From Vulcanimicrobiota bacterium (GTDB taxonomy: Bacteria; Vulcanimicrobiota; Vulcanimicrobiia; Eremiobacterales; Eremiobacteraceae), in assembly GCA_019232725.1 (NCBI GenBank), contig JAFANK010000003.1, positions 1 through 5,864 of the forward strand: 5,864 nt of DNA, read 5' to 3'. The position numbers and the translations under genes were made by a program. The notes below the pieces were generated by a model, which was not told the DNA's origin, did no database searches, and was given only the letters and a program-made list of their open reading frames with translations. This document shows, piece by piece, positions 1 through 5,188 of the stretch. Within the stretch, counting starts at the first letter, position 1, and each line of letters opens with the position of its first letter.

Positions 1-465
1 CGCAAAGGCGGTGTCGCGCAGTGCATACATCACAAATGCGCCTATGGTGCCCGTCGCCCCGATGAGCGGCACGGCGGCGACGCTGGAAAACGCGGAGCGC
101 TCGGGGTGCTCCGCGAGCACTGGCGAATTCTGCGTGGCGTCTGCATCGCGGTGCACGAGCCAGGTCGCGCCGAGGATGGCGGGAGAGATGAGCGCATCCG
201 ACGACAGCGGAATGCGGCGCGCGTTGACGCGGGCCGCGAAATTTGCATCGGCGTCCGCTTGCGCGGCGATGCCGACCGTGCCGTCCGCCGGCGTCAGCAC
301 AACTGCGATGCAGCCCACATCCAGGATCGCGCTGATCCCATCAACCGCCGACTGCAACACGCGCCGTGTGTCGGCCTCGCGCACGCACGTGGCTGCTAGT
401 CCAAGCAGACGAGCCTCAGGCTCGAACCGCTCTTCACCCGGGCCGTTGCCGGGAATCACACGCAT
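1..465 (-). CDS. GAF domain protein, N-terminal 155 residues (partial, runs off the left edge)
   Basis: The minus strand is open from an ATG at 465 to the window edge, giving 155 residues with no stop. The product starts MRVIPGNGPGEERFEPEARL. A helical stretch follows (about 17-48, with ARLLGLAATCVREADTRRVL), then a GAF-like alpha/beta pattern: a strand around GCIAVVLTPADG (51-62), ALISPAILG (91-99), the strand TWLVHRDAD (101-109), and SSVAAVPLIGATGTIGAFVMYA (127-148), which is the usual GAF ending of two strands around a turn. GAF domains bind small ligands or serve as dimer/sensor modules, usually ahead of a histidine kinase, GGDEF or PAS-type output domain. Any output domain here lies outside the window. 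No in-frame ATG was found upstream of 465, and the Shine-Dalgarno signal is weak (GGGG about 13 bases upstream). It is divergent from the sirB1-like gene. The GAF call comes from pattern recognition, not a search; the reading frame itself is convincing. Confidence 0.75.
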   Translation of the reverse strand, partial: MRVIPGNGPGEERFEPEARLLGLAATCVREADTRRVLQSAVDGISAILDVGCIAVVLTPADGTVGIAAQADADANFAARVNARRIPLSSDALISPAILGATWLVHRDADATQNSPVLAEHPERSAFSSVAAVPLIGATGTIGAFVMYALRDTAFA

Positions 466-561
466 GTCGTGTCGCGCCCCACGTCTTCTTTCAGCAACTC
501 CATTGCCGCTCGCGCTCGACCGTCGAGGTGTCGTCCGCGCACGGCACGAACAGCGGCGTTC
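466..561. promoter_or_regulatory. Divergent intergenic region between the GAF gene and the sirB1-like operon
   Basis: These 96 bases separate two head-to-head genes, so promoters for both directions are expected here or just inside the genes. I see no convincing -35/-10 pair on either strand; the region is GC-rich and lacks an AT-rich -10 candidate. It is also open on the minus strand as a 35-codon frame (563 down to 456) whose stop overlaps the GAF start. It is open on the plus strand from a GTG at 469, in frame with the downstream gene. The promoter role is inferred from gene orientation only. Confidence 0.3.
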
Positions 562-1398
562 ATGGATGCCCGCGCTGCCGTCTCATCGTTCACCGAGCTC
601 GTCGCCACACGCGACGCCGAAGCTCGCGAGCTTCCATTAGACCGGTCGTGCCTGCTCATCTCCGCGGTCTACGATCCCGAGCTCGACGTCGACGCATACC
701 TCGCGCGTCTGGACGAGTTCGCCGCTCGCGCCCGCGCCACCGCTAGCGGAACCGATTCATATGCAATGATCGGCGCCGTTCTTAACGCGCTCTTCACTGA
801 AGGCGGTTTTCACGGCAACGACCGGGCCTATGACGAACCCGCAAACAGCCTGCTGTCATCAGTGATCGAACGACGCACGGGCATCCCGATCACCTTATCC
901 ATCGTCCTGATGGAGGTCAGCCGGCGCGTAGGTCTTCCGTTGCAGGGCGTAGGCCTTCCTGGTCACTTCATCGTGAAGTTCCCGGACCCGACCAGTGCGC
1001 TGTTCATCGACCCGTTCCGCAACGGCGCCATCTTGGACGTGCCGGCCTGCGTCGGCATCGTGGAGCGCATCTACCGCGGCCGGCTAACTTGGCGCGATGA
1101 CTACCTCGCACCGCTGACCAGCCGCGGAATCGTCAAACGCGTGCTGCTCAATCTGAAAAACTCGCTGAGCGGTGCCAAAGATTATGCGGGCGCACTGTCC
1201 GCCATTGCGCTGCGCATGGCGCTCGATCCCGACGATGCCACCGAGTTGCGCGATCGCGGCATTCTGTTCGCTCGACTGCGCCGCTACGACCGCGCCATCG
1301 ACGACCTTGAAGCCTATCTGCAACGCTCGCCCAACGCCGGCGACAGCGACCACATCCGGACCACCGTCCAGTACCTGCGACAGGAGCGCAACTCGTAA
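562..1398 (+). CDS. sirB1: SirB1/YchA family protein: transglutaminase-like domain plus TPR-like helices
   Basis: The product is 278 residues, close to the roughly 270 of E. coli SirB1 (YchA). Residues 83-140 carry the family signature: YDEPANSLLSSVIERR, then RTGIPITLSIVLMEVSRRVG, then GVGLPGHFIVKF. IDPF follows at 149-152. In the transglutaminase-like fold, His135 (GHF) and Asp150 (IDPF) are the natural candidates for the catalytic His and Asp. The segment GIPITLSIV, where a classical enzyme would carry its Cys, has none, so enzymatic activity is doubtful. The C-terminal part (about 190-275) is helical and TPR-like: KDYAGALSAIALRMALDPDD, then ELRDRGILFARLRRYDRAIDDL. Biochemical function is unknown even in E. 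coli. The ATG at 562 was preferred because the in-frame extension from a GTG at 469 gives only Arg/Ser/Pro-rich sequence, although neither start has a strong ribosome binding site. It is first in an apparent operon with pepP and the M20D gene. Confidence 0.88.
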   Translation: MDARAAVSSFTELVATRDAEARELPLDRSCLLISAVYDPELDVDAYLARLDEFAARARATASGTDSYAMIGAVLNALFTEGGFHGNDRAYDEPANSLLSSVIERRTGIPITLSIVLMEVSRRVGLPLQGVGLPGHFIVKFPDPTSALFIDPFRNGAILDVPACVGIVERIYRGRLTWRDDYLAPLTSRGIVKRVLLNLKNSLSGAKDYAGALSAIALRMALDPDDATELRDRGILFARLRRYDRAIDDLEAYLQRSPNAGDSDHIRTTVQYLRQERNS

Positions 1399-1402
1399 CT
1401 TC

Positions 1403-2731
1403 ATGGATCAATTTCAACGCCGCCGCGAGCAGTTCGTCACGCGCATGGGCGACGCGGTTGCAATTTTTCCCAGCGCGCCGGAACTCGTGCGCTCGAACGA
1501 CACGGGCATTAGCTACCGGCAGAACAGCGACTTCTACTACCTGACGGGCTTTGACGAGCCGCAGAGCGTTCTGATCCTGGCTCCTGGCCATCCCGAGGTA
1601 CGATCGGCCCTCTTCGTGCGCGAGGCGGACAAGGACAAGGAACGCTGGAGCGGCCGGCGCGCGGGAGTCGAGGGCGCAAAAGCTCGCACGGGCGTGGACG
1701 CCACGTATCCGATCAGCGAGCTTGCCGATCGGCTGAACGGTTTTTTGGACACTGCGGCGCAGCTGTATTATCCGTTCGGTGTGGATTGCGAACTCGATGA
1801 GCGGATGCTGCAGCGAATACGAACGTATCGCACGACGCGAGCTCGCTCGGGCGCCGGGCCTGTCGGCGTGCTCGATCCAGCGACGATCCTGCACGAGATG
1901 CGTCTGTTCAAGTCCGCAGCCGACGTCGCCGGCATGCGGCGCGCTGTCGAGATTTCGGGCGAGGGGCATCTTGCCGCCATGCGCTATGCGCGACCTGGCA
2001 TGCATGAATATGAGGTTGAGGCGATCGTCGAGTACGTGTTCGCGCGCAACGGCGCGCAGTCGCCGGCCTATCCCACGATCGTGACCAGCGGAAAAAATTT
2101 AAGCATCATCCACTATGACACCAACCGCGATCCGATCCCGAATGGGTCCCTCGTCCTCGTCGACGCAGGCGCTGAGGTCGACTATTATTGCGGCGACATC
2201 ACGCGCACGTGGCCGATCTCCGGCAAGTTCTCTGCGGAGCAACGCGAGCTGTACGAGATCGTGCTGGCCGCCAACGTAAAGGCGATCGAGCTGTGCTTGC
2301 CCGGCCGCACCTTCAACCAAGACGTCAGCGATGCTGCCCAGCGCGTGCTTGTTGAGGGGTTGATCGGTGTGGGACTGCTTGCGGGATCTGCCGACCAGCA
2401 TCTCGAGCAGGAGACACACAAGCGGTTCACCATCCACCGCATCGGGCATTGGCTCGGTGCCGACACGCATGACGTCGGCTCGTATCGCGACGCAAAGGGC
2501 TGGCGGCCGCTTGAGCCGGGCATGGTGGTGACGATCGAACCAGGTCTCTATATTCCGGATGAAGCCGATGTACCGGAACGCTTTCGCGGGCTGTCGGTGC
2601 GCATTGAGGACGATGTGCTGATCACCGCGGGCGATCCGGACGTGTTGTCCGCGTCGGTGCCCAAGAGCTCGCACGCCATCGAGGAAGAAATCGCGCGAGG
2701 ACGCGCGACAAGCCAAGCGCTCATCGCATGA
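1403..2731 (+). CDS. pepP: Xaa-Pro aminopeptidase (aminopeptidase P, M24B)
   Basis: This 442-residue protein, nearly the length of E. coli PepP (441), is expected to be a cytoplasmic two-metal (usually Mn) enzyme that removes an N-terminal residue preceding proline. Residues 1-160 form the N-terminal domain, with the typical SYRQNSDFYYLTGFDEP (37-53). The region from about 165 is the pita-bread catalytic domain. All five metal ligands are visible: Asp254 (VLVDAG), Asp265 (GDITRT), His349 (IGHWLG), Glu379 (TIEPGLY) and Glu402 (RIEDDV). The 11-residue spacing between the two Asp ligands matches E. coli. His237 (IIHYDT), His345, His356 (THDVG) and Arg400 match the conserved active-site His/Arg residues. 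The ATG at 1403 follows the sirB1 stop by 4 bases. AGGAG at 1382-1386 is the nearest ribosome binding site, somewhat far at 16 bases, so translational coupling is likely. An open frame reaches further upstream inside sirB1, but MDQFQRRREQF matches the usual PepP beginning. Confidence 0.97.
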   Translation: MDQFQRRREQFVTRMGDAVAIFPSAPELVRSNDTGISYRQNSDFYYLTGFDEPQSVLILAPGHPEVRSALFVREADKDKERWSGRRAGVEGAKARTGVDATYPISELADRLNGFLDTAAQLYYPFGVDCELDERMLQRIRTYRTTRARSGAGPVGVLDPATILHEMRLFKSAADVAGMRRAVEISGEGHLAAMRYARPGMHEYEVEAIVEYVFARNGAQSPAYPTIVTSGKNLSIIHYDTNRDPIPNGSLVLVDAGAEVDYYCGDITRTWPISGKFSAEQRELYEIVLAANVKAIELCLPGRTFNQDVSDAAQRVLVEGLIGVGLLAGSADQHLEQETHKRFTIHRIGHWLGADTHDVGSYRDAKGWRPLEPGMVVTIEPGLYIPDEADVPERFRGLSVRIEDDVLITAGDPDVLSASVPKSSHAIEEEIARGRATSQALIA

Positions 2732-3900
2732 GCGCGCTCGATTCCGAGCAGCTCGAAACCAAAGTCATCGCGTGGCGTCGCGAGATCCACGCTCACCCCG
2801 AACTCGGCTTTCAAGAACATCGGACAAGCGCGCTTGTCGAGCGCGAGCTGACGGCAGCCGGCATCGACACGATGCGCATGGTGACGACTGGAGTCGTCGG
2901 CACGATCAAAGGAACACGGCCGGGCAAGACGCTGCTGCTGCGCGCGGACATGGATGCGCTGCCGCTCGACGAGCGCAGCGGCGAGTCGTTTTCCTCAACG
3001 TCGCCAGGCGTCATGCATGCGTGCGGTCACGACGCCCACACCGCCATGCTGCTCGGCGCTGCCGTCTCACTTGCGGCGCAGCGCGACCGCATTGCGGGAA
3101 CCATCAAGTTCGTCTTTCAGCCGGCCGAAGAGGGGCCGGGTGGCGCCAAGCCGATGATCGACGCCGGCGTGCTGGAGAATCCGAGGGTCGACGCTGCGGT
3201 GATGATCCACGTGTTGCCGCTGCTCGAGACCGGCGTCGTTGGCTGGCGCACGGGACCGATGATGGCATCCGCAGACGAATTCCGGCTTGAGATCGGCGGT
3301 CGCGGCGGTCATGCCGCGGCCCCGCATTTGGGCGTGGACACGATACCGGTCGCTGCTGAGATCGTCGGCGCGTTGCAACGCATCACGAGCAGAGAAGTGG
3401 ACCCGCTCGAGAACGTCGTGCTGTCGATTGGCACGATCCATGGTGGTCAGCGCTCCAACATCATCGCCGACCGCACCGAGCTCACCGGCACCGTGCGCTG
3501 TCTGAATGAGACGGTGCGGACGTCGATACCGCAACGCATCGAACGGATCGCGCGCGGAGTCTGCGCGGCACACGGCGCCCGCTGCACGCTGCACTATGAG
3601 ATGGGCTATCCATCGGTGCAAAACGACACGCGACTGGTAAACCTTATTGCAGACGTGCTGCGAGAGGCGCCGGATATCACACGTCTCGTGGAACTTCCCG
3701 CGCCGCGGATGGGCGCCGAAGATTTCGCATATTTCGCGCAAGCAGTGCCTGGCTGCATGCTGCGTCTCGGTGTTGCCCCACCTGGTGAACGAGATCCCGC
3801 TATGCTGCACGCCGCAGAGTTCCGTCTTGACGAACGCGCATTGCGAACGGGCGTGTCGGTGTTCCGCGAGCTTGCGTTGCGACTGCCCGCAATCGTGTGA
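2728..3900 (+). CDS. M20D family metallo-amidohydrolase (N-acyl-L-amino acid / hippurate / IAA-amino acid hydrolase type)
   Basis: The product is 390 residues, the usual length for this family, whose members use a metal pair to cleave N-acyl or N-aryl-acyl amino acids or short peptides. Visible signatures in order: RREIHAHPELGFQEH (17-31); LLRADMDALPL (70-80); HACGHDAHTAMLLG (97-110), with metal ligands Cys99 and His101; QPAEEGPGGA (131-140), with Glu134 as likely catalytic base and Glu135 as ligand; the His161 ligand in MIHVLP; GGRGGHAAAPH (190-200), in the dimerisation domain; GAEDFAYF (329-336); and the last ligand His361 in MLHAAEF. No signal peptide is present, so it should be cytoplasmic. 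Its ATG overlaps the pepP stop (ATGA), and the nearest GAGGA is too far upstream to help, so translation is probably coupled to pepP. The exact substrate (acetyl-amino acids, hippurate, auxin conjugates, N-carbamoyl compounds) cannot be read from the sequence. Pairing with PepP suggests peptide or modified amino acid salvage. Confidence 0.93.
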   Translation: MSALDSEQLETKVIAWRREIHAHPELGFQEHRTSALVERELTAAGIDTMRMVTTGVVGTIKGTRPGKTLLLRADMDALPLDERSGESFSSTSPGVMHACGHDAHTAMLLGAAVSLAAQRDRIAGTIKFVFQPAEEGPGGAKPMIDAGVLENPRVDAAVMIHVLPLLETGVVGWRTGPMMASADEFRLEIGGRGGHAAAPHLGVDTIPVAAEIVGALQRITSREVDPLENVVLSIGTIHGGQRSNIIADRTELTGTVRCLNETVRTSIPQRIERIARGVCAAHGARCTLHYEMGYPSVQNDTRLVNLIADVLREAPDITRLVELPAPRMGAEDFAYFAQAVPGCMLRLGVAPPGERDPAMLHAAEFRLDERALRTGVSVFRELALRLPAIV

Positions 3901-3928
3901 TACGGCTCACAGCCCCACTGCCATTGCT

Positions 3929-3956
3929 TTGCCGAACCTGTCCCTACGACGATAAT
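3929..3956 (+). promoter_or_regulatory. Predicted sigma70-type promoter for the TonB-like gene
   Basis: TTGCCG at 3929-3934 (4 of 6 to the -35 consensus) is followed after 16 bases by GATAAT at 3951-3956 (5 of 6 to the -10 consensus). Transcription would start near 3963, leaving a leader of roughly 37 bases before the GTG at 4000. It sits in the 99-base gap after the M20D gene, where I see no terminator beyond a 4-bp hairpin (GGCT-CAC-AGCC, 3904-3914), so some read-through from the upstream operon remains possible. Confidence 0.5.
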
Positions 3957-3991
3957 ACATCCAGCACCGCAAGCGCGGTTCTTGAAAGCGT

Positions 3992-3995
3992 AGGA
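3992..3995 (+). promoter_or_regulatory. Shine-Dalgarno AGGA deciding the GTG start of the TonB-like gene
   Basis: AGGA lies 4 bases before the GTG at 4000. This close but usable spacing supports GTG as the start. The resulting N-terminus (MANQDLRFRRR, then a TM helix) is the expected topology for a TonB-like protein. Confidence 0.55.
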
Positions 3996-3999
3996 CAGC

Positions 4000-4845
4000 G
4001 TGGCAAACCAAGATCTACGGTTCCGCCGCCGTGTGACGACGGTTGGCGGCGAGAAGCCGAAACATAACCTTCCGGTCATCTTCGCACTTGCTGCGGCTGG
4101 TATCATCATCGTGCCGGCGCTGGTCTACACGGCTTTGCATCCCGCTGCCGTCAGCACGACGGTAAAACAACTGGCCCACGTGGCGATGCCGATCAAGAAC
4201 ATCGGGCGCGTCGACATCGTGGCGACGCGAACCACGCCGACGCCGCATCCGACGCCCACCCCGAGCGCCACCGCAACGCCTGGCCAAAAGAAGCTGACCG
4301 CAGCGCAGCTCGCTCACCTCGCACACCTCAAACGCGCCGCACTTGCAGCTGCGTTGCTGCACACGCGCAAGGTGGCGTCAAGCGGGGAGACCTCCGACGT
4401 CTCGTCGCGGACAACGCCTACCGAAAGCAGCTATAATGCTGAGACCACTTCAGTAGCGGCGACGAGCGCGCCGGAAACCACGACAGCGACAACGCAAACC
4501 GCGGCAACACCCGCGGCGGTGGCCGCTGCAGAGCAGCAGCCAGCTGCAGATGCGACGCCGGTGTATGCCCCAGAAGTCGTCGTCGATGCCCGATTCGTAC
4601 ATCAGGTACAACCCGACTATCCGGAGATCGCCAAAGCCCAGAACGCTCAAGGCACTGCGGTAGTCTTCGCAACGGTCGGGCCCAAAGGCAACGTCCTCTC
4701 GACGCACATCGACCAGTCGACGGGCAACAAACTGCTCGACCAGGCCGCGCTTTCAGCGGCTCGTGAAAGCAGCTTCGAGGCGCCGCAGATCAACGGCAAG
4801 CCGGCAACGGAGACCTATCGCCTCGTCTACACGTTCGCGCTCTAA
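4000..4845 (+). CDS. TonB-like energy transducer: one TM helix, Thr/Pro/Ala-rich linker, TonB C-terminal domain
   Basis: The product is 281 residues, starting at GTG. Residues 1-23 are basic and cytoplasmic (RFRRR, KPKHN). Residues 24-46 form one hydrophobic helix (LPVIFALAAAGIIIVPALVY), which anchors the protein in the inner membrane. A long low-complexity periplasmic stretch follows: TTPTPHPTPTPSATATP (78-94), an Ala/Leu-rich helix with LAHLAHLKRAALAAALL (104-120), then Thr/Ala-rich sequence to about 186. The C-terminal domain (about 195-281) has the TonB pattern: VQPDYPEIAKAQNAQGTAVV, VGPKGNV, STGNKLLDQAALSAARES, F-E-A-P and the final strand TYRLVYTFAL. TonB proteins couple proton-motive force, through ExbB/ExbD, to outer-membrane transporters. 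No exbB, exbD or receptor gene lies here. Many bacteria have several such proteins, so it may serve a different partner or be a TonB-domain protein with another envelope role. It has its own promoter and ribosome binding site and is probably monocistronic, with stem-loops just after its stop. Confidence 0.85.
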   Translation: MANQDLRFRRRVTTVGGEKPKHNLPVIFALAAAGIIIVPALVYTALHPAAVSTTVKQLAHVAMPIKNIGRVDIVATRTTPTPHPTPTPSATATPGQKKLTAAQLAHLAHLKRAALAAALLHTRKVASSGETSDVSSRTTPTESSYNAETTSVAATSAPETTTATTQTAATPAAVAAAEQQPAADATPVYAPEVVVDARFVHQVQPDYPEIAKAQNAQGTAVVFATVGPKGNVLSTHIDQSTGNKLLDQAALSAARESSFEAPQINGKPATETYRLVYTFAL

Positions 4846-4855
4846 ACCAGCGCCG

Positions 4856-4877
4856 CCCAGGGATTTGCCAGCCTGGG
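4856..4877. other. Small stem-loop after the TonB-like gene
   Basis: CCCAGG (4856-4861) pairs perfectly with CCTGGG (4872-4877) around a 10-base loop, 11 bases past the TonB-like stop. No T-run follows. It sits between two copies of the 9-mer CAGCGCCGC (4848-4856 and 4879-4887). It may contribute to transcript-end structure; its function is inferred only from position. Confidence 0.35.
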
Positions 4878-4896
4878 GCAGCGCCGCGTAGCTCCG

Positions 4897-4923
4897 AGGG
4901 AGTCGCTCTTGTAGCGACTCCCT
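4897..4923 (+). terminator. 11-bp perfect hairpin, possible transcription terminator
   Basis: AGGGAGTCGCT (4897-4907) pairs base for base with AGCGACTCCCT (4913-4923) around the five-base loop CTTGT. It lies about 50 bases after the stop of the TonB-like gene, the expected place for a terminator. The downstream sequence (ACTCGTTGGG) has no clear T-tract, so it is not a textbook intrinsic terminator. It could instead be an RNA-stabilising 3' hairpin or one copy of a dispersed palindromic repeat. The hairpin itself is certain; the terminator role is tentative. Confidence 0.55.
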
Positions 4924-4943
4924 ACTCGTTGGGCGTCATGCAT

Positions 4944-4953
4944 CGTTCGAACG
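4944..4953. promoter_or_regulatory. Palindrome CGTTCGAACG upstream of a promoter, possible operator
   Basis: This is a perfect 10-bp palindrome, immediately preceded by the 6-bp palindrome ATGCAT (4938-4943). It ends 23 bases before the -35 element at 4977. GAACGCTTCAC (4949-4959) recurs as GGACGCTTGAC (4971-4981) with 9 of 11 identities at exactly 22 bases distance, about two DNA turns, and the second copy overlaps the -35 element. This could be a regulator binding site, perhaps left over from autoregulation of the antitoxin relic. Short palindromes also arise by chance. Confidence 0.22.
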
Positions 4954-4976
4954 CTTCACCGCTCCACGTTGGACGC

Positions 4977-5005
4977 TTGACGTTACATGTGAGAGAGTGT
5001 ATATT
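4977..5005 (+). promoter_or_regulatory. Near-consensus sigma70 promoter inside the antitoxin relic, facing the secreted protein gene
   Basis: TTGACG (4977-4982, 5 of 6) and TATATT (5000-5005, 5 of 6) are separated by the ideal 17 bases. This is the best promoter match in the window. Transcription would begin near 5012, inside the relic reading frame and downstream of both its candidate starts (4929 and 4989), so the transcript could not encode the full relic. The first complete gene downstream is the secreted protein at 5189, giving a leader of about 177 bases. Activity is inferred from the match to consensus. Confidence 0.55.
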
Positions 5006-5188
5006 GATTGACTTCCACTGGAACGTAAACCTGAGCGCGAACAAGCTGGCCATTCTCTTGCGTGTGCCAGCAACTCGGCTCGGCGTCTTGTTCAAGGCCA
5101 GGCCAGACTATTGGATGAATCTGCAGCTAAGCTACGACATGATCATCGCGAAGGAAGAGCTTCTTCAATAGAGACTAAAGTTTGCTGC

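Larger units (their letters stand above)
4929..5171 (+). pseudogene. HigA-type antitoxin relic (XRE/HTH) with internal deletion
   Basis: This 80-codon frame resembles HigA/VapI-type antitoxins at both ends but lacks the middle. Residues 20-41 (HVRECILIDFH, then NLSANKLA) line up without gaps with the family start HPGEILLEEFL followed by LSxxxLA; RVPAT (45-49) fits the turn before the recognition helix. Residues 49-80 (TRLGVLFKARPDYWMNLQ, then SYDMIIAKEELL) match the family end, RLxxxFGTSPEFWLNLQxxYDL. Roughly 22-24 residues usual between these parts, holding the recognition helix and the ITADTALRLA segment, are missing, so DNA binding should be lost. The first 19 residues look unlike the family, the HPGE motif is degraded to HVRE, and neither the ATG at 4929 nor the in-frame GTG at 4989 has a good ribosome binding site. 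No HigB toxin gene precedes it: only 83 bases separate it from the TonB-like gene. A functional minimal protein cannot be ruled out, but decay is more likely. Confidence 0.62.

Noticed and set aside
469..561. GTG-started 31-residue N-terminal extension of the SirB1-like protein
   Set aside because: The added residues are Arg/Ser/Pro-rich without family resemblance, and the length from the ATG at 562 already fits the family.
11..640. 209-codon open frame on the plus strand over the left end
   Set aside because: It is the antisense image of the GAF reading frame; its product is low-complexity Ser/Arg/Ala-rich, while the minus strand reads as a coherent GAF-like domain.
1148..2005. 285-codon minus-strand frame
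   Set aside because: It runs antisense to pepP, whose motifs are complete; the translated antisense product shows no domain pattern.
2099..2716. 205-codon minus-strand frame
   Set aside because: It is a shadow of the pepP catalytic domain, produced by GC-rich third positions.
3067..3810. 247-codon minus-strand frame
   Set aside because: It is antisense to the M20D gene, which has all metal ligands in order; the antisense product is Arg/His-rich without motifs.
3606..4109. 167-codon minus-strand frame spanning the gap between the M20D and TonB-like genes
   Set aside because: It overlaps two well-supported genes and would run over the promoter and ribosome binding site found in the gap; its product shows no family pattern.
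4236..4281. Thr/Pro codon repeat in the TonB-like gene considered as a tandem DNA repeat
   Set aside because: The repetition is at the protein level (TP units with mixed codons) and typical of TonB linkers; no exact DNA repeat unit is maintained.
5111..5188. ATG-started 26-residue extension of the secreted protein
   Set aside because: It would place a charged segment before a clear signal peptide and overlap the relic in another frame; the GTG at 5189 gives a proper signal peptide.
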